Source of the DNA: Bradyrhizobiaceae bacterium
Lineage (GTDB): Bacteria; Pseudomonadota; Alphaproteobacteria; Rhizobiales; Xanthobacteraceae
Reading direction: 5' to 3'
Assembly: GCA_020853885.1 (NCBI GenBank)
Contig: JADYXZ010000004.1
Span: forward strand, 186,001-250,000
DNA: 64,000 nucleotides
A model generated the notes under the pieces. It ran no database searches. It worked only from the letters and a program-made list of their open reading frames with translations, and had not been told where the DNA came from. Within the stretch, counting starts at the first letter, position 1. Every line of letters begins with the position of its first letter. Positions 36,503-45,070 of this stretch are shown here, piece by piece. Position numbers and translations under genes: made by a program.

Positions 36503-37534
36503 ATGAACGGACCCATTCTCGTCTTCGGGGCGCGCGGGCAGGTCGGGCGCGAGCTCGTTGCGCTGGCGACGGCGCGGCGGATTCCGATCGTCGGATTGTC
36601 GCGCGCCGAGGCGAACATCACCGACGAATCCGCCGTCCGCGTCGCCATCGACGTGCATCGGCCTTTGGCCGTGGTGAACGTCGCCGGTTTCTCCGCGGTG
36701 AGCCGCGCGGAGCGGGAGCCGGAGGCGGCCGCCGCGGCCAATAGCACCGGTCCGGCAATTTTGGCGGCCGCCTGCAGCGACGCCGCCGTTCCCTTCGTGC
36801 ATCTTTCCTCGGCTTATGTCTTCGACGGCACGAAGAAGGCCGCCTATGTCGAGACCGACAAGGCGGGGCCGGTCGACGTCTATGGCCGCACGATGGCGGA
36901 CGGCGAGGCGAAGGTGCGGGAGGCCGCGAAGCGCCATGTGATCCTGCGCAGCTCGTGGATCTACAGCGTCTATGGCCGCAATTTCCTGCGCACGACGCTG
37001 CGGCTTGCGGCGGAGCGCGACGAGTTGCGCATGGTCGCCGACCAGTTCGGCTGTCCGACCGCGACCATCGATCTCGCCGAGGCGATCCTCGTCGTGGTGC
37101 GCAAGATGTCGGAGAAGGCGAGCATCGCCGGCACGTTCCATTTCGCCGGCATCGGCCGCACGTCGTGGCACGGCTTTGCGGAGGAGATCGTGCGGCGGCA
37201 GGCGTTCTTCACCGGGCGCACGCCGAAGGTGACGGCGATCACCTCCGCCGAATATCCCAGCGCGGCCAAGCGGCCGGCCAATTGCGAGCTCGACAGCTCG
37301 AAGTTCTATTCGACGTTCGGCTTCCGCGCGCGGCCGTGGCAGGAGCGGGTCGGCGAGGTGGTGGCGCAGTTGCTTGCCAAGACCAGAGCTGCGGAAGCGA
37401 AGCCGGCCGAGGCGAAGAACGGCGAGGCCAACGCGAAGGCCGCCGAAGCGAAAACGCCGGAGCCGAAGGCTCCCGAACCAAAGCCGGCAGACGCCAAACC
37501 TTCGGACAAGAAGACTTCCGAAGCGGCGTCGTAA
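36503..37534 (+). CDS. dTDP-4-dehydrorhamnose reductase-like protein with charged C-terminal tail
   Basis: RmlD/RfbD-type extended short-chain dehydrogenase, 343 residues from the ATG at 36503. The NADPH motif is VFGARGQVGRELVALA. The region VFDGTKKAAYVETDKAGPVDVYG carries the YxDG-like and catalytic YG features, and LRSSWIYSVYGRNFLRTTL is typical of the family. The last 55 or so residues are low-complexity, rich in Ala, Glu, Lys and Pro with repeats of EAK and PEPK, which RmlD proteins do not have. No rmlA, rmlB or rmlC is present, so the sugar may be other than rhamnose. Start choice is uncertain because the ribosome site is weak. Confidence 0.82.
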   Translation: MNGPILVFGARGQVGRELVALATARRIPIVGLSRAEANITDESAVRVAIDVHRPLAVVNVAGFSAVSRAEREPEAAAAANSTGPAILAAACSDAAVPFVHLSSAYVFDGTKKAAYVETDKAGPVDVYGRTMADGEAKVREAAKRHVILRSSWIYSVYGRNFLRTTLRLAAERDELRMVADQFGCPTATIDLAEAILVVVRKMSEKASIAGTFHFAGIGRTSWHGFAEEIVRRQAFFTGRTPKVTAITSAEYPSAAKRPANCELDSSKFYSTFGFRARPWQERVGEVVAQLLAKTRAAEAKPAEAKNGEANAKAAEAKTPEPKAPEPKPADAKPSDKKTSEAAS

Positions 37535-37546
37535 CGAGTTGCTCGC

Positions 37547-37623
37547 CGTCATTGCGAGGCGCGCAGCGCCGAAGCAATCCAGTTTCCGGATAGCTGGATT
37601 GCTTCGCTTCGCTCGCAATGACG
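37547..37623. repeat. palindromic intergenic repeat, family B
   Basis: The outer arms are CGTCATTGCGAG (37547-37558) and CTCGCAATGACG (37612-37623). The inner arms are GAAGCAATCCAG (37571-37582) and CTGGATTGCTTC (37594-37605). It lies between two converging genes and can fold as a two-tier hairpin, so it may terminate both. This repeat type is common in the order. Confidence 0.85.
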
Positions 37624-37630
37624 TCGCGCT

Positions 37631-38947
37631 TTAATTCATGTTGTTCGGGCGGCCGACGCTCCAGTAGCGGAAGCCCTTGGCCGCCATTTCGTCGGGCCGG
37701 TAGATGTTGCGCAGATCGACGATCACCGGACTCTGCATGATGGTCTTGAGCCGGCCGAGGTCGAGCGCGCGATAGGCATCCCATTCGGTGACGATCACCA
37801 GCGCATCAGCGCCCTCGGCCGCCCGATAGGGGCTTGCGCAGAAATTCACACCCGGCAGCAACGGCTTCGCCTGCTCCATGCCCTGCGGGTCGTGGGCGTG
37901 GACGACGGCGCCTTCCTTCAGCAGCGCGGGAACCAGCACGAGGCTCGGCGCATCGCGCATGTCGTCGGTGTTCGGCTTGAAGGTGAGGCCGAGCACGGCG
38001 ATCACCTTGCCGGCGACCGAGCCGCCGCAGGCATCGGCCACGCGCCGGGCGAGCGCCTGCTTGCGGGCCTCATTCACGGAGACCACCGTCTCGACGATGT
38101 TGATCGGCGCGTCGGCTTCCTGCGCCGTCTTGATGAGGGCGAGCGTGTCCTTCGGGAAGCAGGAGCCGCCGAAGCCCGGCCCGGCGTGCAGGAACTTCAG
38201 GCCGATGCGGTTGTCGAGGCCGATGCCGCGCGCCACCTGCTGCACGTCGGCGCCGATCGCCTCGCAGAGATCGGCGATCTCGTTGATGAAGGTGATCTTC
38301 GTCGCCAGGAAGGCGTTGGCGGCGTACTTGATCAGCTCCGCCGCGCGGCGGCTTGTCGGCAGGATCGGCGGCTGGTTGAGGAACAGCGGCCGATACACCT
38401 CGCGCATCACGTCCAACGCCCGTTCGTCGTCGGTGCCGATGACGATGCGGTCGGGATGGCGGAAATCGGTGATCGCCGCCCCTTCGCGCAGGAACTCCGG
38501 ATTGGAAACGACGACTATCCTCGCATCGGGCCGTACTTCCCGGACGATGCGCTCGATCTCGTCGCCGGTGCCGACCGGCACCGTCGATTTCGTGACCAGC
38601 ACCGCCTGGCCATTGATACTGGCCGCGATCTCGCGGGCGGCCTCAAATACGTAAGTCAGGTCGGCGTGCCCGTCGCCGCGGCGGGCGGGCGTGCCGACGG
38701 CGACGAAGACGACTTCGGCGTCGCGCACCGCGGGCGCCAGCTCGGTCGTGAAAGAGAGGCGGCGTTCGCGCGCGTTGCGGGCGACGAGCTCGTCGAGGCC
38801 GGGCTCGAAGATCGGGATCTTGTCGGCGCGGAGTGCCGCGATCTTCTCCTCGTTCTTGTCGACGCAGACGACCTCATGGCCGAAATCGGCAAAGCAGGCG
38901 CCCGAAACGAGGCCCACGTAGCCGGTGCCGATCATCGCAATGCGCAT
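37631..38947 (-). CDS. ugd: UDP-glucose 6-dehydrogenase
   Basis: NAD-dependent four-electron oxidation of UDP-glucose to UDP-glucuronate. The 438-residue protein starts MRIAMIGTGYVGLVSGACFADFG at 38947 with the Rossmann motif. The middle has STVPVGTGDEIE and NPEFLREGAAITDF. The catalytic cysteine is in FGGSCFPKDTLAL, and the C-terminal UDP-binding domain includes LGLTFKPNTDDMRDAPS. An in-frame start 17 codons earlier is not supported. With galE and galU it supplies UDP-sugars for surface polysaccharide. Confidence 0.95.
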   Translation of the reverse strand: MRIAMIGTGYVGLVSGACFADFGHEVVCVDKNEEKIAALRADKIPIFEPGLDELVARNARERRLSFTTELAPAVRDAEVVFVAVGTPARRGDGHADLTYVFEAAREIAASINGQAVLVTKSTVPVGTGDEIERIVREVRPDARIVVVSNPEFLREGAAITDFRHPDRIVIGTDDERALDVMREVYRPLFLNQPPILPTSRRAAELIKYAANAFLATKITFINEIADLCEAIGADVQQVARGIGLDNRIGLKFLHAGPGFGGSCFPKDTLALIKTAQEADAPINIVETVVSVNEARKQALARRVADACGGSVAGKVIAVLGLTFKPNTDDMRDAPSLVLVPALLKEGAVVHAHDPQGMEQAKPLLPGVNFCASPYRAAEGADALVIVTEWDAYRALDLGRLKTIMQSPVIVDLRNIYRPDEMAAKGFRYWSVGRPNNMN

Positions 38948-39011
38948 GAAAATCCCCGCAAGAGACCGGGATTTGACACGGCGCACGCCGGCTCGCAAGC
39001 ACGCCGTGCGA

Positions 39012-40007
39012 TCAGGCCGCGGCGGACGCGCTCTCGGCGAGCTTGCGCTCCCAGGCGAGCGCGTGGCTCACGATCGTCGGGAGGTCGTCGTAGCGCGGCC
39101 GCCAGCCAAGCTCCCTGCGGATGCGGTCGGCGCGGGCGACGATCGCGGGCGGATCGCCGGGACGGCGCGGGCTCATGGTCACCGGGAAATCCGTGCCGGA
39201 GGCGCGCTTCACCGCTTCGATTACCTCAAGCACGGAGTGGCCGCGGCCGTAGCCGCAGTTCAGCACCAGGTTCATGCCCCCTTCGCGCAGGTGGCGGAGT
39301 GCGTCGAGATGGGCGGCGACGAGATCGGTGACGTGGATGTAGTCGCGCAGGCAGGTGCCGTCCGGCGTCGGATAGTCGGTGCCGAATACCTCAATGCCCT
39401 GGCGGCGGCCGACGGCCGCCTCGCAGGCGACCTTGATCAGGTGCGTCGCCTTCGGCGTGGATTGTCCGGAACGGCCGGAAGGATCGGCGCCGGCGACATT
39501 GAAATAGCGGAGCGCGACATAGCCGAGGCCGTGCGCGGCGGCGGTGTCGCGCAGCATCCACTCGGTCATGAGTTTCGACGAGCCGTAGGGCGAGATCGGC
39601 ACGGTCGGTGCGTCTTCGCCGACCGGCTCATTGCCCGGCATGCCATAGACCGCGGCAGTCGACGAGAAGACGAAGCGGCGGACGCCCGCGTTGATGATCG
39701 TCGCGAGCAGGGCGCGCGACTTGACGGTGTTGGCGAGATAATAGCCGAGCGGGTCGGCGACCGAATCCGGCACGATGATCTTGGCGGCGAAATGGATCAC
39801 TTCATCGATCCTGTGCTCGGCGAGGGTGCGCAGCACGAGCGGCGCATCGGCCACGTCGCCGACGATCAGCCGCGCCTTCGGATGCACGGCGTTGCGGATT
39901 CCGGTGGACAGGTCGTCGAGGACGACCACTTCCTCGCCGGCATCGACGAGGGCGAGGACGATGTGGCTGCCGATATAGCCGGCGCCGCCCGTGACCAACA
40001 CAGCCAT
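39012..40007 (-). CDS. galE: UDP-glucose 4-epimerase
   Basis: Interconverts UDP-glucose and UDP-galactose. The 331-residue protein starts MAVLVTGGAGYIGSHIVLAL at 40007 with the NAD motif. VHFAAKIIVPDSVADPLGYY, the catalytic SPYGSSKLMTEWML (YxxxK) and YFNVAGADPSGRSGQ are all diagnostic. It lies 64 bases upstream of ugd on the same strand and 88 bases downstream of hldE. Confidence 0.94.
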   Translation of the reverse strand: MAVLVTGGAGYIGSHIVLALVDAGEEVVVLDDLSTGIRNAVHPKARLIVGDVADAPLVLRTLAEHRIDEVIHFAAKIIVPDSVADPLGYYLANTVKSRALLATIINAGVRRFVFSSTAAVYGMPGNEPVGEDAPTVPISPYGSSKLMTEWMLRDTAAAHGLGYVALRYFNVAGADPSGRSGQSTPKATHLIKVACEAAVGRRQGIEVFGTDYPTPDGTCLRDYIHVTDLVAAHLDALRHLREGGMNLVLNCGYGRGHSVLEVIEAVKRASGTDFPVTMSPRRPGDPPAIVARADRIRRELGWRPRYDDLPTIVSHALAWERKLAESASAAA

Positions 40008-40095
40008 GAGACCAACTCCGTGACCGTCAACGACTAGCAAACGGATGTTAATGGCGGTTGAAACCGACCGAAGAATGACGGCTAACGGATCGTAA

Positions 40096-41565
40096 TCAGC
40101 CGCGCTTCTTCGAGCGTTCCACCAGCCGCGTGGTGCTGCGGTCGGGCAGGAGATCGACGATCAGGACTTCGCCGCCGGACGCCTCGACGATCTCGCGGCC
40201 GACGACCTGATCTTTCGTGTAGTCGCCGCCCTTCACCAGCACATGCGGGCGCACACGGCGGATGAGCTCCAGCGGCGTGTCCTCCTCGAAGATTGCAACG
40301 AGGTCGACGGCCTCGAGGGCGGCAAGCATCTGCGCACGCGATATTTCGTCCTGAATCGGCCGGTTGTCGCCCTTGAGGCGCTTTGTGGAGGCGTCGCTGT
40401 TGATCCCGACCATGAGGCGGTCGCAGGCGGCGCGCGCCTCGGCCAGCACTTTCAGATGACCGGGGTGGAGCAGATCGAAGACGCCGTTGGTGAAGCCGAT
40501 GCGCAGTTCGGCGCGGCGCCATTCGTTGACGTGCTCGTCGAGCGCGCGTGGATCGAACGCGAGCTTCTCCTCGTAGGCGCGCAGTGCCGGAGGAAGGAGA
40601 ACGGCGCGGAGCTCCGAGAAAGACACAGTGGCCGTTCCGCGCTTGCCGACGACCACCGCGGCGGCGGCGTTGGCCGCGCGCGCGGCAGCCTCGAGGTCGG
40701 CCCCCATGGCGACCATCGCGGCGAGCGTCGCGACCACCGTGTCGCCGGCGCCGGATACGTCGCGCACCTTCACCGGGAACGCGGGGATATGCACGGGCTC
40801 TTCGCCGCGCTCGACGAGGGTCATGCCTTCCTCGCTGCGGGTGACGAGGATCGCATTCACGTCGGTGCGTTCGCACAATTCGGCGGCGCCCTGGGCGACC
40901 TCATCGGCGGTGCGGACTTCGCGGTTCAGCGCGCGGGACAGCTCGCTGCGGTTCGGCGTAACAAGATCGGCGAAGCGGTAGATGCGGTAGTCGTTGCCCT
41001 TGGGATCGACGACAACCGGCTTCTTCGCCTTGCGGGCGGCGGCAATCAGTTCCTCGATCACGCGCTGGGTGAGCACGCCCTTGCCGTAGTCGGAGAGGAT
41101 GACGGCGCCGCAATCGGGCAACGCCTCCAGCGCGCGGGCGATGATCTCGTTCTCGCGCTCGATCTCGACGGGGCGCGCGTCTTCCCAGTCGGCCCGCAGG
41201 AGATGCGTCGAGTAGTGCTCGGAGACGAAGCGCGTCTTGAGCGTGGTCGGACGCACGGCATCCTGCACGAGCCGCGTTTCGATCTTCTTGTCTTTGGCGA
41301 GGCGATCGGTCAGCGTGCGGCCCGCTTCGTCGTTGCCGATCGCGCTCACGAGCACGCAACGCGCGCCGAGGCCGGTGATGTTGAGCGCGACATTGCCGGC
41401 GCCGCCCGGCGTCACGTCTTCCCATTTCGCCGCGAGCACCACGGTTGGCGCCTCCGGCGAGACGCGGGCGACGTCGCCATAGACGTAGCGGTCGAGCATC
41501 ACGTCGCCGATGCAGAGCACGGTCTGCCGGCTCAGTTCGCCCAGTCGCCGTTCGAAATCGAACAT
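40096..41565 (-). CDS. hldE: bifunctional heptose 7-phosphate kinase/heptose 1-phosphate adenylyltransferase
   Basis: Two-domain enzyme of 489 residues for ADP-heptose synthesis in the LPS core. The N-terminal ribokinase-like domain has DVMLDRYVYGDVARVSPEAP, then GGAGNVALN and the catalytic base region VSGAGDTVVATLA near 266-278. The C-terminal nucleotidyltransferase starts near 355 with GFTNGVFDLLHPGHLKVL (the HxGH motif) and ends RSTTRLVERSKKRG. Full length compared with E. coli HldE (477). It is 16 bases downstream of hldD and co-transcribed with it. Confidence 0.96.
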   Translation of the reverse strand: MFDFERRLGELSRQTVLCIGDVMLDRYVYGDVARVSPEAPTVVLAAKWEDVTPGGAGNVALNITGLGARCVLVSAIGNDEAGRTLTDRLAKDKKIETRLVQDAVRPTTLKTRFVSEHYSTHLLRADWEDARPVEIERENEIIARALEALPDCGAVILSDYGKGVLTQRVIEELIAAARKAKKPVVVDPKGNDYRIYRFADLVTPNRSELSRALNREVRTADEVAQGAAELCERTDVNAILVTRSEEGMTLVERGEEPVHIPAFPVKVRDVSGAGDTVVATLAAMVAMGADLEAAARAANAAAAVVVGKRGTATVSFSELRAVLLPPALRAYEEKLAFDPRALDEHVNEWRRAELRIGFTNGVFDLLHPGHLKVLAEARAACDRLMVGINSDASTKRLKGDNRPIQDEISRAQMLAALEAVDLVAIFEEDTPLELIRRVRPHVLVKGGDYTKDQVVGREIVEASGGEVLIVDLLPDRSTTRLVERSKKRG

Positions 41566-41581
41566 CGGAATTCCAGCGGGC

Positions 41582-42562
41582 TCAGCGGTAGGGATCGGGA
41601 CGATCGAGAAAGCGGGTCACGTAGTCTTGCACGGCCGCCTCCAGCGGCGTGAAGGCGGCATCGTAGCCTGCCGCGCGCAGGCGCTCCATCTTTGCCTGCG
41701 TTAAGTATTGATAGCGGCCAGAAAGCTCGGCCGGCATGTCGATATATTCGATGTTCGGCGGGCGTTTCAGGGCGGCGAACAGCGCCTGCATCATGTCGTT
41801 GAAGCTGCTGGCCTCGCCGGTGCCGACATTGTAGATGCCGGACACGCGCGGGTGGTCGAGCAGCCAGAGCACGACCGCGGCCGCGTCCAGCACGTAGATG
41901 AAGTCGCGCAACTGGCCGCCGTCGGGGATGTCGGGCCGGCCCGACCTGAAGAGGCGCACGGGCCGTCCGGCCTTGGCGTCGGGGAACGCCTTGCACAGCA
42001 CGCTCCGCATGTTGTCCTTGTGGTACTCGTTCGGGCCGAACACGTTGAAGAACTTCAGGCCGGCCCATTGCGGCGGCATCGGCACCCGGGAGCGGGCGCG
42101 CTCGACGACGGCGAGATCGAAACGCTGCTTGCTGCGGCCGTAGAGGTTGAGCGGGCGCAGGCGCGCGAGCGCCTCCGGGCTGTCGTTGTCGTCGAAGCCC
42201 GCTGTGCCGTCGCCGTAGGTCGCCGCCGAGGACGCATAGATGAAAGGCGTGCGCGTCTTCGTGCACCAGTCGAGCAGGCGCATGGGTAGCTCGAAGTTCG
42301 CCTCCATCACCGCCTTCTCGTCGGTCGCGGTGGTGGAGGAGATCGCGCCCATGTGCAGAATTGCTTCGAGCTTCCTGTCCTCGAGCCAGCGAAACAGCTC
42401 GTCCGGCGAGACGATGCCGGCATAGCGCCGGTGCTTCAGGTTGCGCTCCTTGGCGAGCGAGCCCAGGTGGTCATTCACGGCGATCTCGGTCACGCCGCGG
42501 TCGTTCAGACTCGCGACGAGATTGGAGCCGATAAATCCGGCGCCGCCGGTAACGAGGATCAT
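41582..42562 (-). CDS. hldD: ADP-L-glycero-D-manno-heptose 6-epimerase
   Basis: Last enzyme of ADP-heptose synthesis, 326 residues. The NADP-binding motif is VTGGAGFIGSNLVASLNDRG. Other motifs are HMGAISSTTATDEKAVMEANFE, then FIYASSAATYGDG and NLYGRSKQRFDL with the catalytic YxxxK. FNVFGPNEYHKDNMRSV is specific to HldD. It is divergent from gmhA across a 156-base promoter region in which I see no clear consensus boxes. Confidence 0.95.
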   Translation of the reverse strand: MILVTGGAGFIGSNLVASLNDRGVTEIAVNDHLGSLAKERNLKHRRYAGIVSPDELFRWLEDRKLEAILHMGAISSTTATDEKAVMEANFELPMRLLDWCTKTRTPFIYASSAATYGDGTAGFDDNDSPEALARLRPLNLYGRSKQRFDLAVVERARSRVPMPPQWAGLKFFNVFGPNEYHKDNMRSVLCKAFPDAKAGRPVRLFRSGRPDIPDGGQLRDFIYVLDAAAVVLWLLDHPRVSGIYNVGTGEASSFNDMMQALFAALKRPPNIEYIDMPAELSGRYQYLTQAKMERLRAAGYDAAFTPLEAAVQDYVTRFLDRPDPYR

Positions 42563-42718
42563 TCCTGCCCCTTCGGCCGCTCGTGTCCCGAACCCGAAAC
42601 CGTGACACCAGCGCGGCGGGGGCTTCTAACCGCTCGGGCGGGCAGGGCGCAACGCCGCTGAATCTGGACACTTTTCCGGGGCGGTGTTACCCGCTTTCCC
42701 GGCCGAAGGAGCAGCGGG

Positions 42719-43321
42719 ATGGACGCCAGCGAAACGGACTATGCGCGGAGCCATCTCGCGCTTTCGCTCGCGGCATTGCGAGTGGCGTCCGCCGACGCCG
42801 AGTTCCTGGCGAGCCTCGGCCGGGTCGCCGGCGAGATGGCGAAGGCGCTCGCGGCCGGGGGCAAGATCCTGCTCTGCGGCAATGGCGGGAGTGCCGCCGA
42901 CGCGCAGCATATCGCAGGCGAATTGCTCTCGCGCTTCGAGACCGACCGCGCGCCGATGCCGGCGGTGGCGCTGACGACCGATACTTCCGTCCTGACCGCG
43001 ATCGGCAACGACTACGGCTATGAGCAGGTATTCGAGCGGCAGGTGCGCGGGCTCGGCGCCAGGGGCGACGTGCTGATTGCGATCTCCACCTCGGGGCGCT
43101 CGCCGAACATCCTGCGTGCGCTCGATGCGGCGCGCGAGCGCGGTGTGGTGACGATCGGCTTCACCGGAGCCAAGGGCGGCGACATGGCGTCGCGATGCGA
43201 CGTTCTGTTGCGGGCGCCGTCGGACAAGACGCCGGTGATCCAGCAGATTCACATCACGGCCGCGCACATCGTGTGCGGGATCGTCGAGCGGCGCCTGATG
43301 GGTGCCGGCAAGCAACCGTGA
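42719..43321 (+). CDS. gmhA: phosphoheptose isomerase
   Basis: Converts sedoheptulose 7-phosphate to D-glycero-manno-heptose 7-phosphate. The 200-residue SIS-domain protein includes [52 protein letters not shown] and a C-terminal zinc and active-site segment [15 protein letters not shown] follow. GAAGGAG lies upstream of the start. It is translationally coupled to gmhB (overlapping stop and start). Confidence 0.95.
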   Translation: MDASETDYARSHLALSLAALRVASADAEFLASLGRVAGEMAKALAAGGKILLCGNGGSAADAQHIAGELLSRFETDRAPMPAVALTTDTSVLTAIGNDYGYEQVFERQVRGLGARGDVLIAISTSGRSPNILRALDAARERGVVTIGFTGAKGGDMASRCDVLLRAPSDKTPVIQQIHITAAHIVCGIVERRLMGAGKQP

Positions 43322-43836
43322 GCGAGCGCCCGCTTCGTCCCGCCGTATTCCTCGATCGCGACGGCGTGCTCAATGTCGATCACGGCTACGTGGCGCGGCG
43401 TGAGGATTTCCAGTGGATCGAAGGCGCGCGGGAAGCGGTGAAGGCGCTGAACGACGCGGGCTATTATGTGTTCATCGCCACCAACCAGTCGGGCATCGCG
43501 CGGGGGCTTTATTCGGAAGCGGACATGCACCGCCTGCACGAGCACATGCTGAGCGAGCTTGCGCAGGTCGGCGCGCGCATCGATGATCTGCGCTATTGCC
43601 CGTATCACCCGGAAGGCGAGGTGGAAACCTATCGCCGTGCTTCCGACTGGCGCAAACCCGGACCGGGCATGATCCTCGATCTGCTGAAGCATTGGCCGGT
43701 CGACCGCGCACGCAGCGCCTTCATCGGCGACAACGACCGTGATATGGCGGCGGCGGACGCGGCGGGTATTCGCGGGCTTCGCTTCCGCGGCGGCAATCTC
43801 GAAGCGTTCGTTCGGCGCGAGGTGCTGGGCGAATGA
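43318..43836 (+). CDS. gmhB: D-glycero-heptose 1,7-bisphosphate phosphatase (GmhB-like)
   Basis: HAD phosphatase of 172 residues that dephosphorylates heptose 1,7-bisphosphate before nucleotide transfer. It begins with GTG at 43318, overlapping the gmhA stop by four bases. The nucleophile motif is [24 protein letters not shown] and [15 protein letters not shown] are the second and last HAD motifs. In E. coli GmhB a zinc is held by CxH and CxC. Here the first half is present (CPYH) but the second reads ASDW, so the zinc is probably absent. Otherwise the length and motifs are normal. Confidence 0.92.
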   Translation: MSERPLRPAVFLDRDGVLNVDHGYVARREDFQWIEGAREAVKALNDAGYYVFIATNQSGIARGLYSEADMHRLHEHMLSELAQVGARIDDLRYCPYHPEGEVETYRRASDWRKPGPGMILDLLKHWPVDRARSAFIGDNDRDMAAADAAGIRGLRFRGGNLEAFVRREVLGE

Positions 43837-43866
43837 TGAGCGTTGAGGCTCGACATGACCGGGGCC

Positions 43867-44054
43867 GTTTCCCTCATCCTTCGAGACGCGCCCTTCGGGC
43901 GCTCCTCAGGATGAGGGAAACGGAATTACGCCCTCATGGTGAGGAGCGCCGCGTCCTTCGACACGCCCTCATCCTTCGAGACGCCGGCCTCCGGCCGGCT
44001 CCTCAGGATGAGGGCTTGCTCAGGATAAGGGCGGCGGGTCTCGAATCATGAGGG
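43867..44054. repeat. compound family A repeat array upstream of waaF
   Basis: Two inner elements (from CCCTCATCCTTCGAGACGC to CTCCTCAGGATGAGGG, around 43870-43919 and 43969-44012) are present. The second is enclosed by an outer pair, CCCTCATGGTGAGGAGC (from about 43931) and GTCTCGAATCATGAGGGC (ending at 44054). The array fills nearly the whole 211-base gap between gmhB and waaF, and its right end contains the waaF start codon at 44048. Confidence 0.8.
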
Positions 44055-45061
44055 CACAAACAAATGAAAGCCCGATCCTGCTCGTGCCCTATGTCTGGAT
44101 CGGCGACTTCGTGCGCTGCCATTCGGTGGTGAAGGTCATCAAGAGCCGCACGCCGGAGCGGCCGGTGGATGTGCTCTCGTCCAGCCTGTGCGCGCCGCTC
44201 CTCGACTACATGCCGGGTGTGCGCAAGGGCATCGTGTTCGACATCCCGCGCCGGAAGCCGGCGCTTGCGCTGAACTGGCGGCTCTCGCGCATCCTGAAGC
44301 AAGAGCGCTACGGTAAGGCGATCATCACCTCGCGCAAGTGGAAGGCGGCGCTGGCGCCGGCGCTCGCCGGCATCCCCGAGCGCGTCGGTTTCGTCGGCGA
44401 GTGGCGCTATGGGCTGCTTACGGACGTGCGCCACAGCGAGAAGGACCTGCCGCGCATGATCGATCAGTGCGCGGTGCTGGCGCTGCCGGAGAGCGAGCAG
44501 CGGAAGCAGGACTGGCCGCTGCCGGAACTCGTGGTGCCCGAGAAGGAAGTAATGGAATGGCGCGCGCGCAACGGGCTTTCCGACGAGAAGCGCCCGGTCG
44601 TCGCGCTGTGTCCGGGCGCGGTGGGGCCGGGCAAGCGTTGGCCTGAGGAAAAATACGCGCGGCTGGCGAGGCTGCTGGCGACGGAGGGCATTGCCGTGTG
44701 GGTGCTCGGCGGGCCGGGGGAACGCGCGATTGCCCGGATCATTTCGGCCGAGGGAAAATTCGCCCGCGACCTGACCGGCGACGATCTGCGCAACGCCATT
44801 CTTGCGCTCGCCACGGCCGACGCGGCGGTGTCGAACGATTCCGGGCTGCTGCACGTGGTGGCGGCGATCGGCACGCCAGCGATCGGTCTGTTCGGGCCGA
44901 CGAGCGCATGGCACTGGGCGCCGCTCAATCCGATCGCGGCGATCATCGAAGCGCCGTGGCGCGACGACGCGAAGGACGTGCGCAGGCGCTCGACCGAGGA
45001 TATTCCGGTGGAGCAGGTGATCGAGGCGACGCTGCAGTCGCTTGGCGGGCCGCGCAAGTGA
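44048..45061 (+). CDS. waaF: lipopolysaccharide heptosyltransferase II
   Basis: GT9-family glycosyltransferase of 337 residues adding the second inner-core heptose from ADP-heptose at the inner membrane. It begins ILLVPYVWIGDFVRCHSVVKVI after an unusual MRAQTNESP. The later motif CPGAVGPGKRWPEEKYARLA and the nucleotide-binding region VSNDSGLLHVVAAIGTPAIGLFGPTS are diagnostic. The ATG lies in the end of a repeat array, and its ribosome site (GGCGGG) is only fair. It sits downstream of gmhA and gmhB. Confidence 0.92.
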   Translation: MRAQTNESPILLVPYVWIGDFVRCHSVVKVIKSRTPERPVDVLSSSLCAPLLDYMPGVRKGIVFDIPRRKPALALNWRLSRILKQERYGKAIITSRKWKAALAPALAGIPERVGFVGEWRYGLLTDVRHSEKDLPRMIDQCAVLALPESEQRKQDWPLPELVVPEKEVMEWRARNGLSDEKRPVVALCPGAVGPGKRWPEEKYARLARLLATEGIAVWVLGGPGERAIARIISAEGKFARDLTGDDLRNAILALATADAAVSNDSGLLHVVAAIGTPAIGLFGPTSAWHWAPLNPIAAIIEAPWRDDAKDVRRRSTEDIPVEQVIEATLQSLGGPRK

Positions 45062-45070
45062 GTGCTGTCA

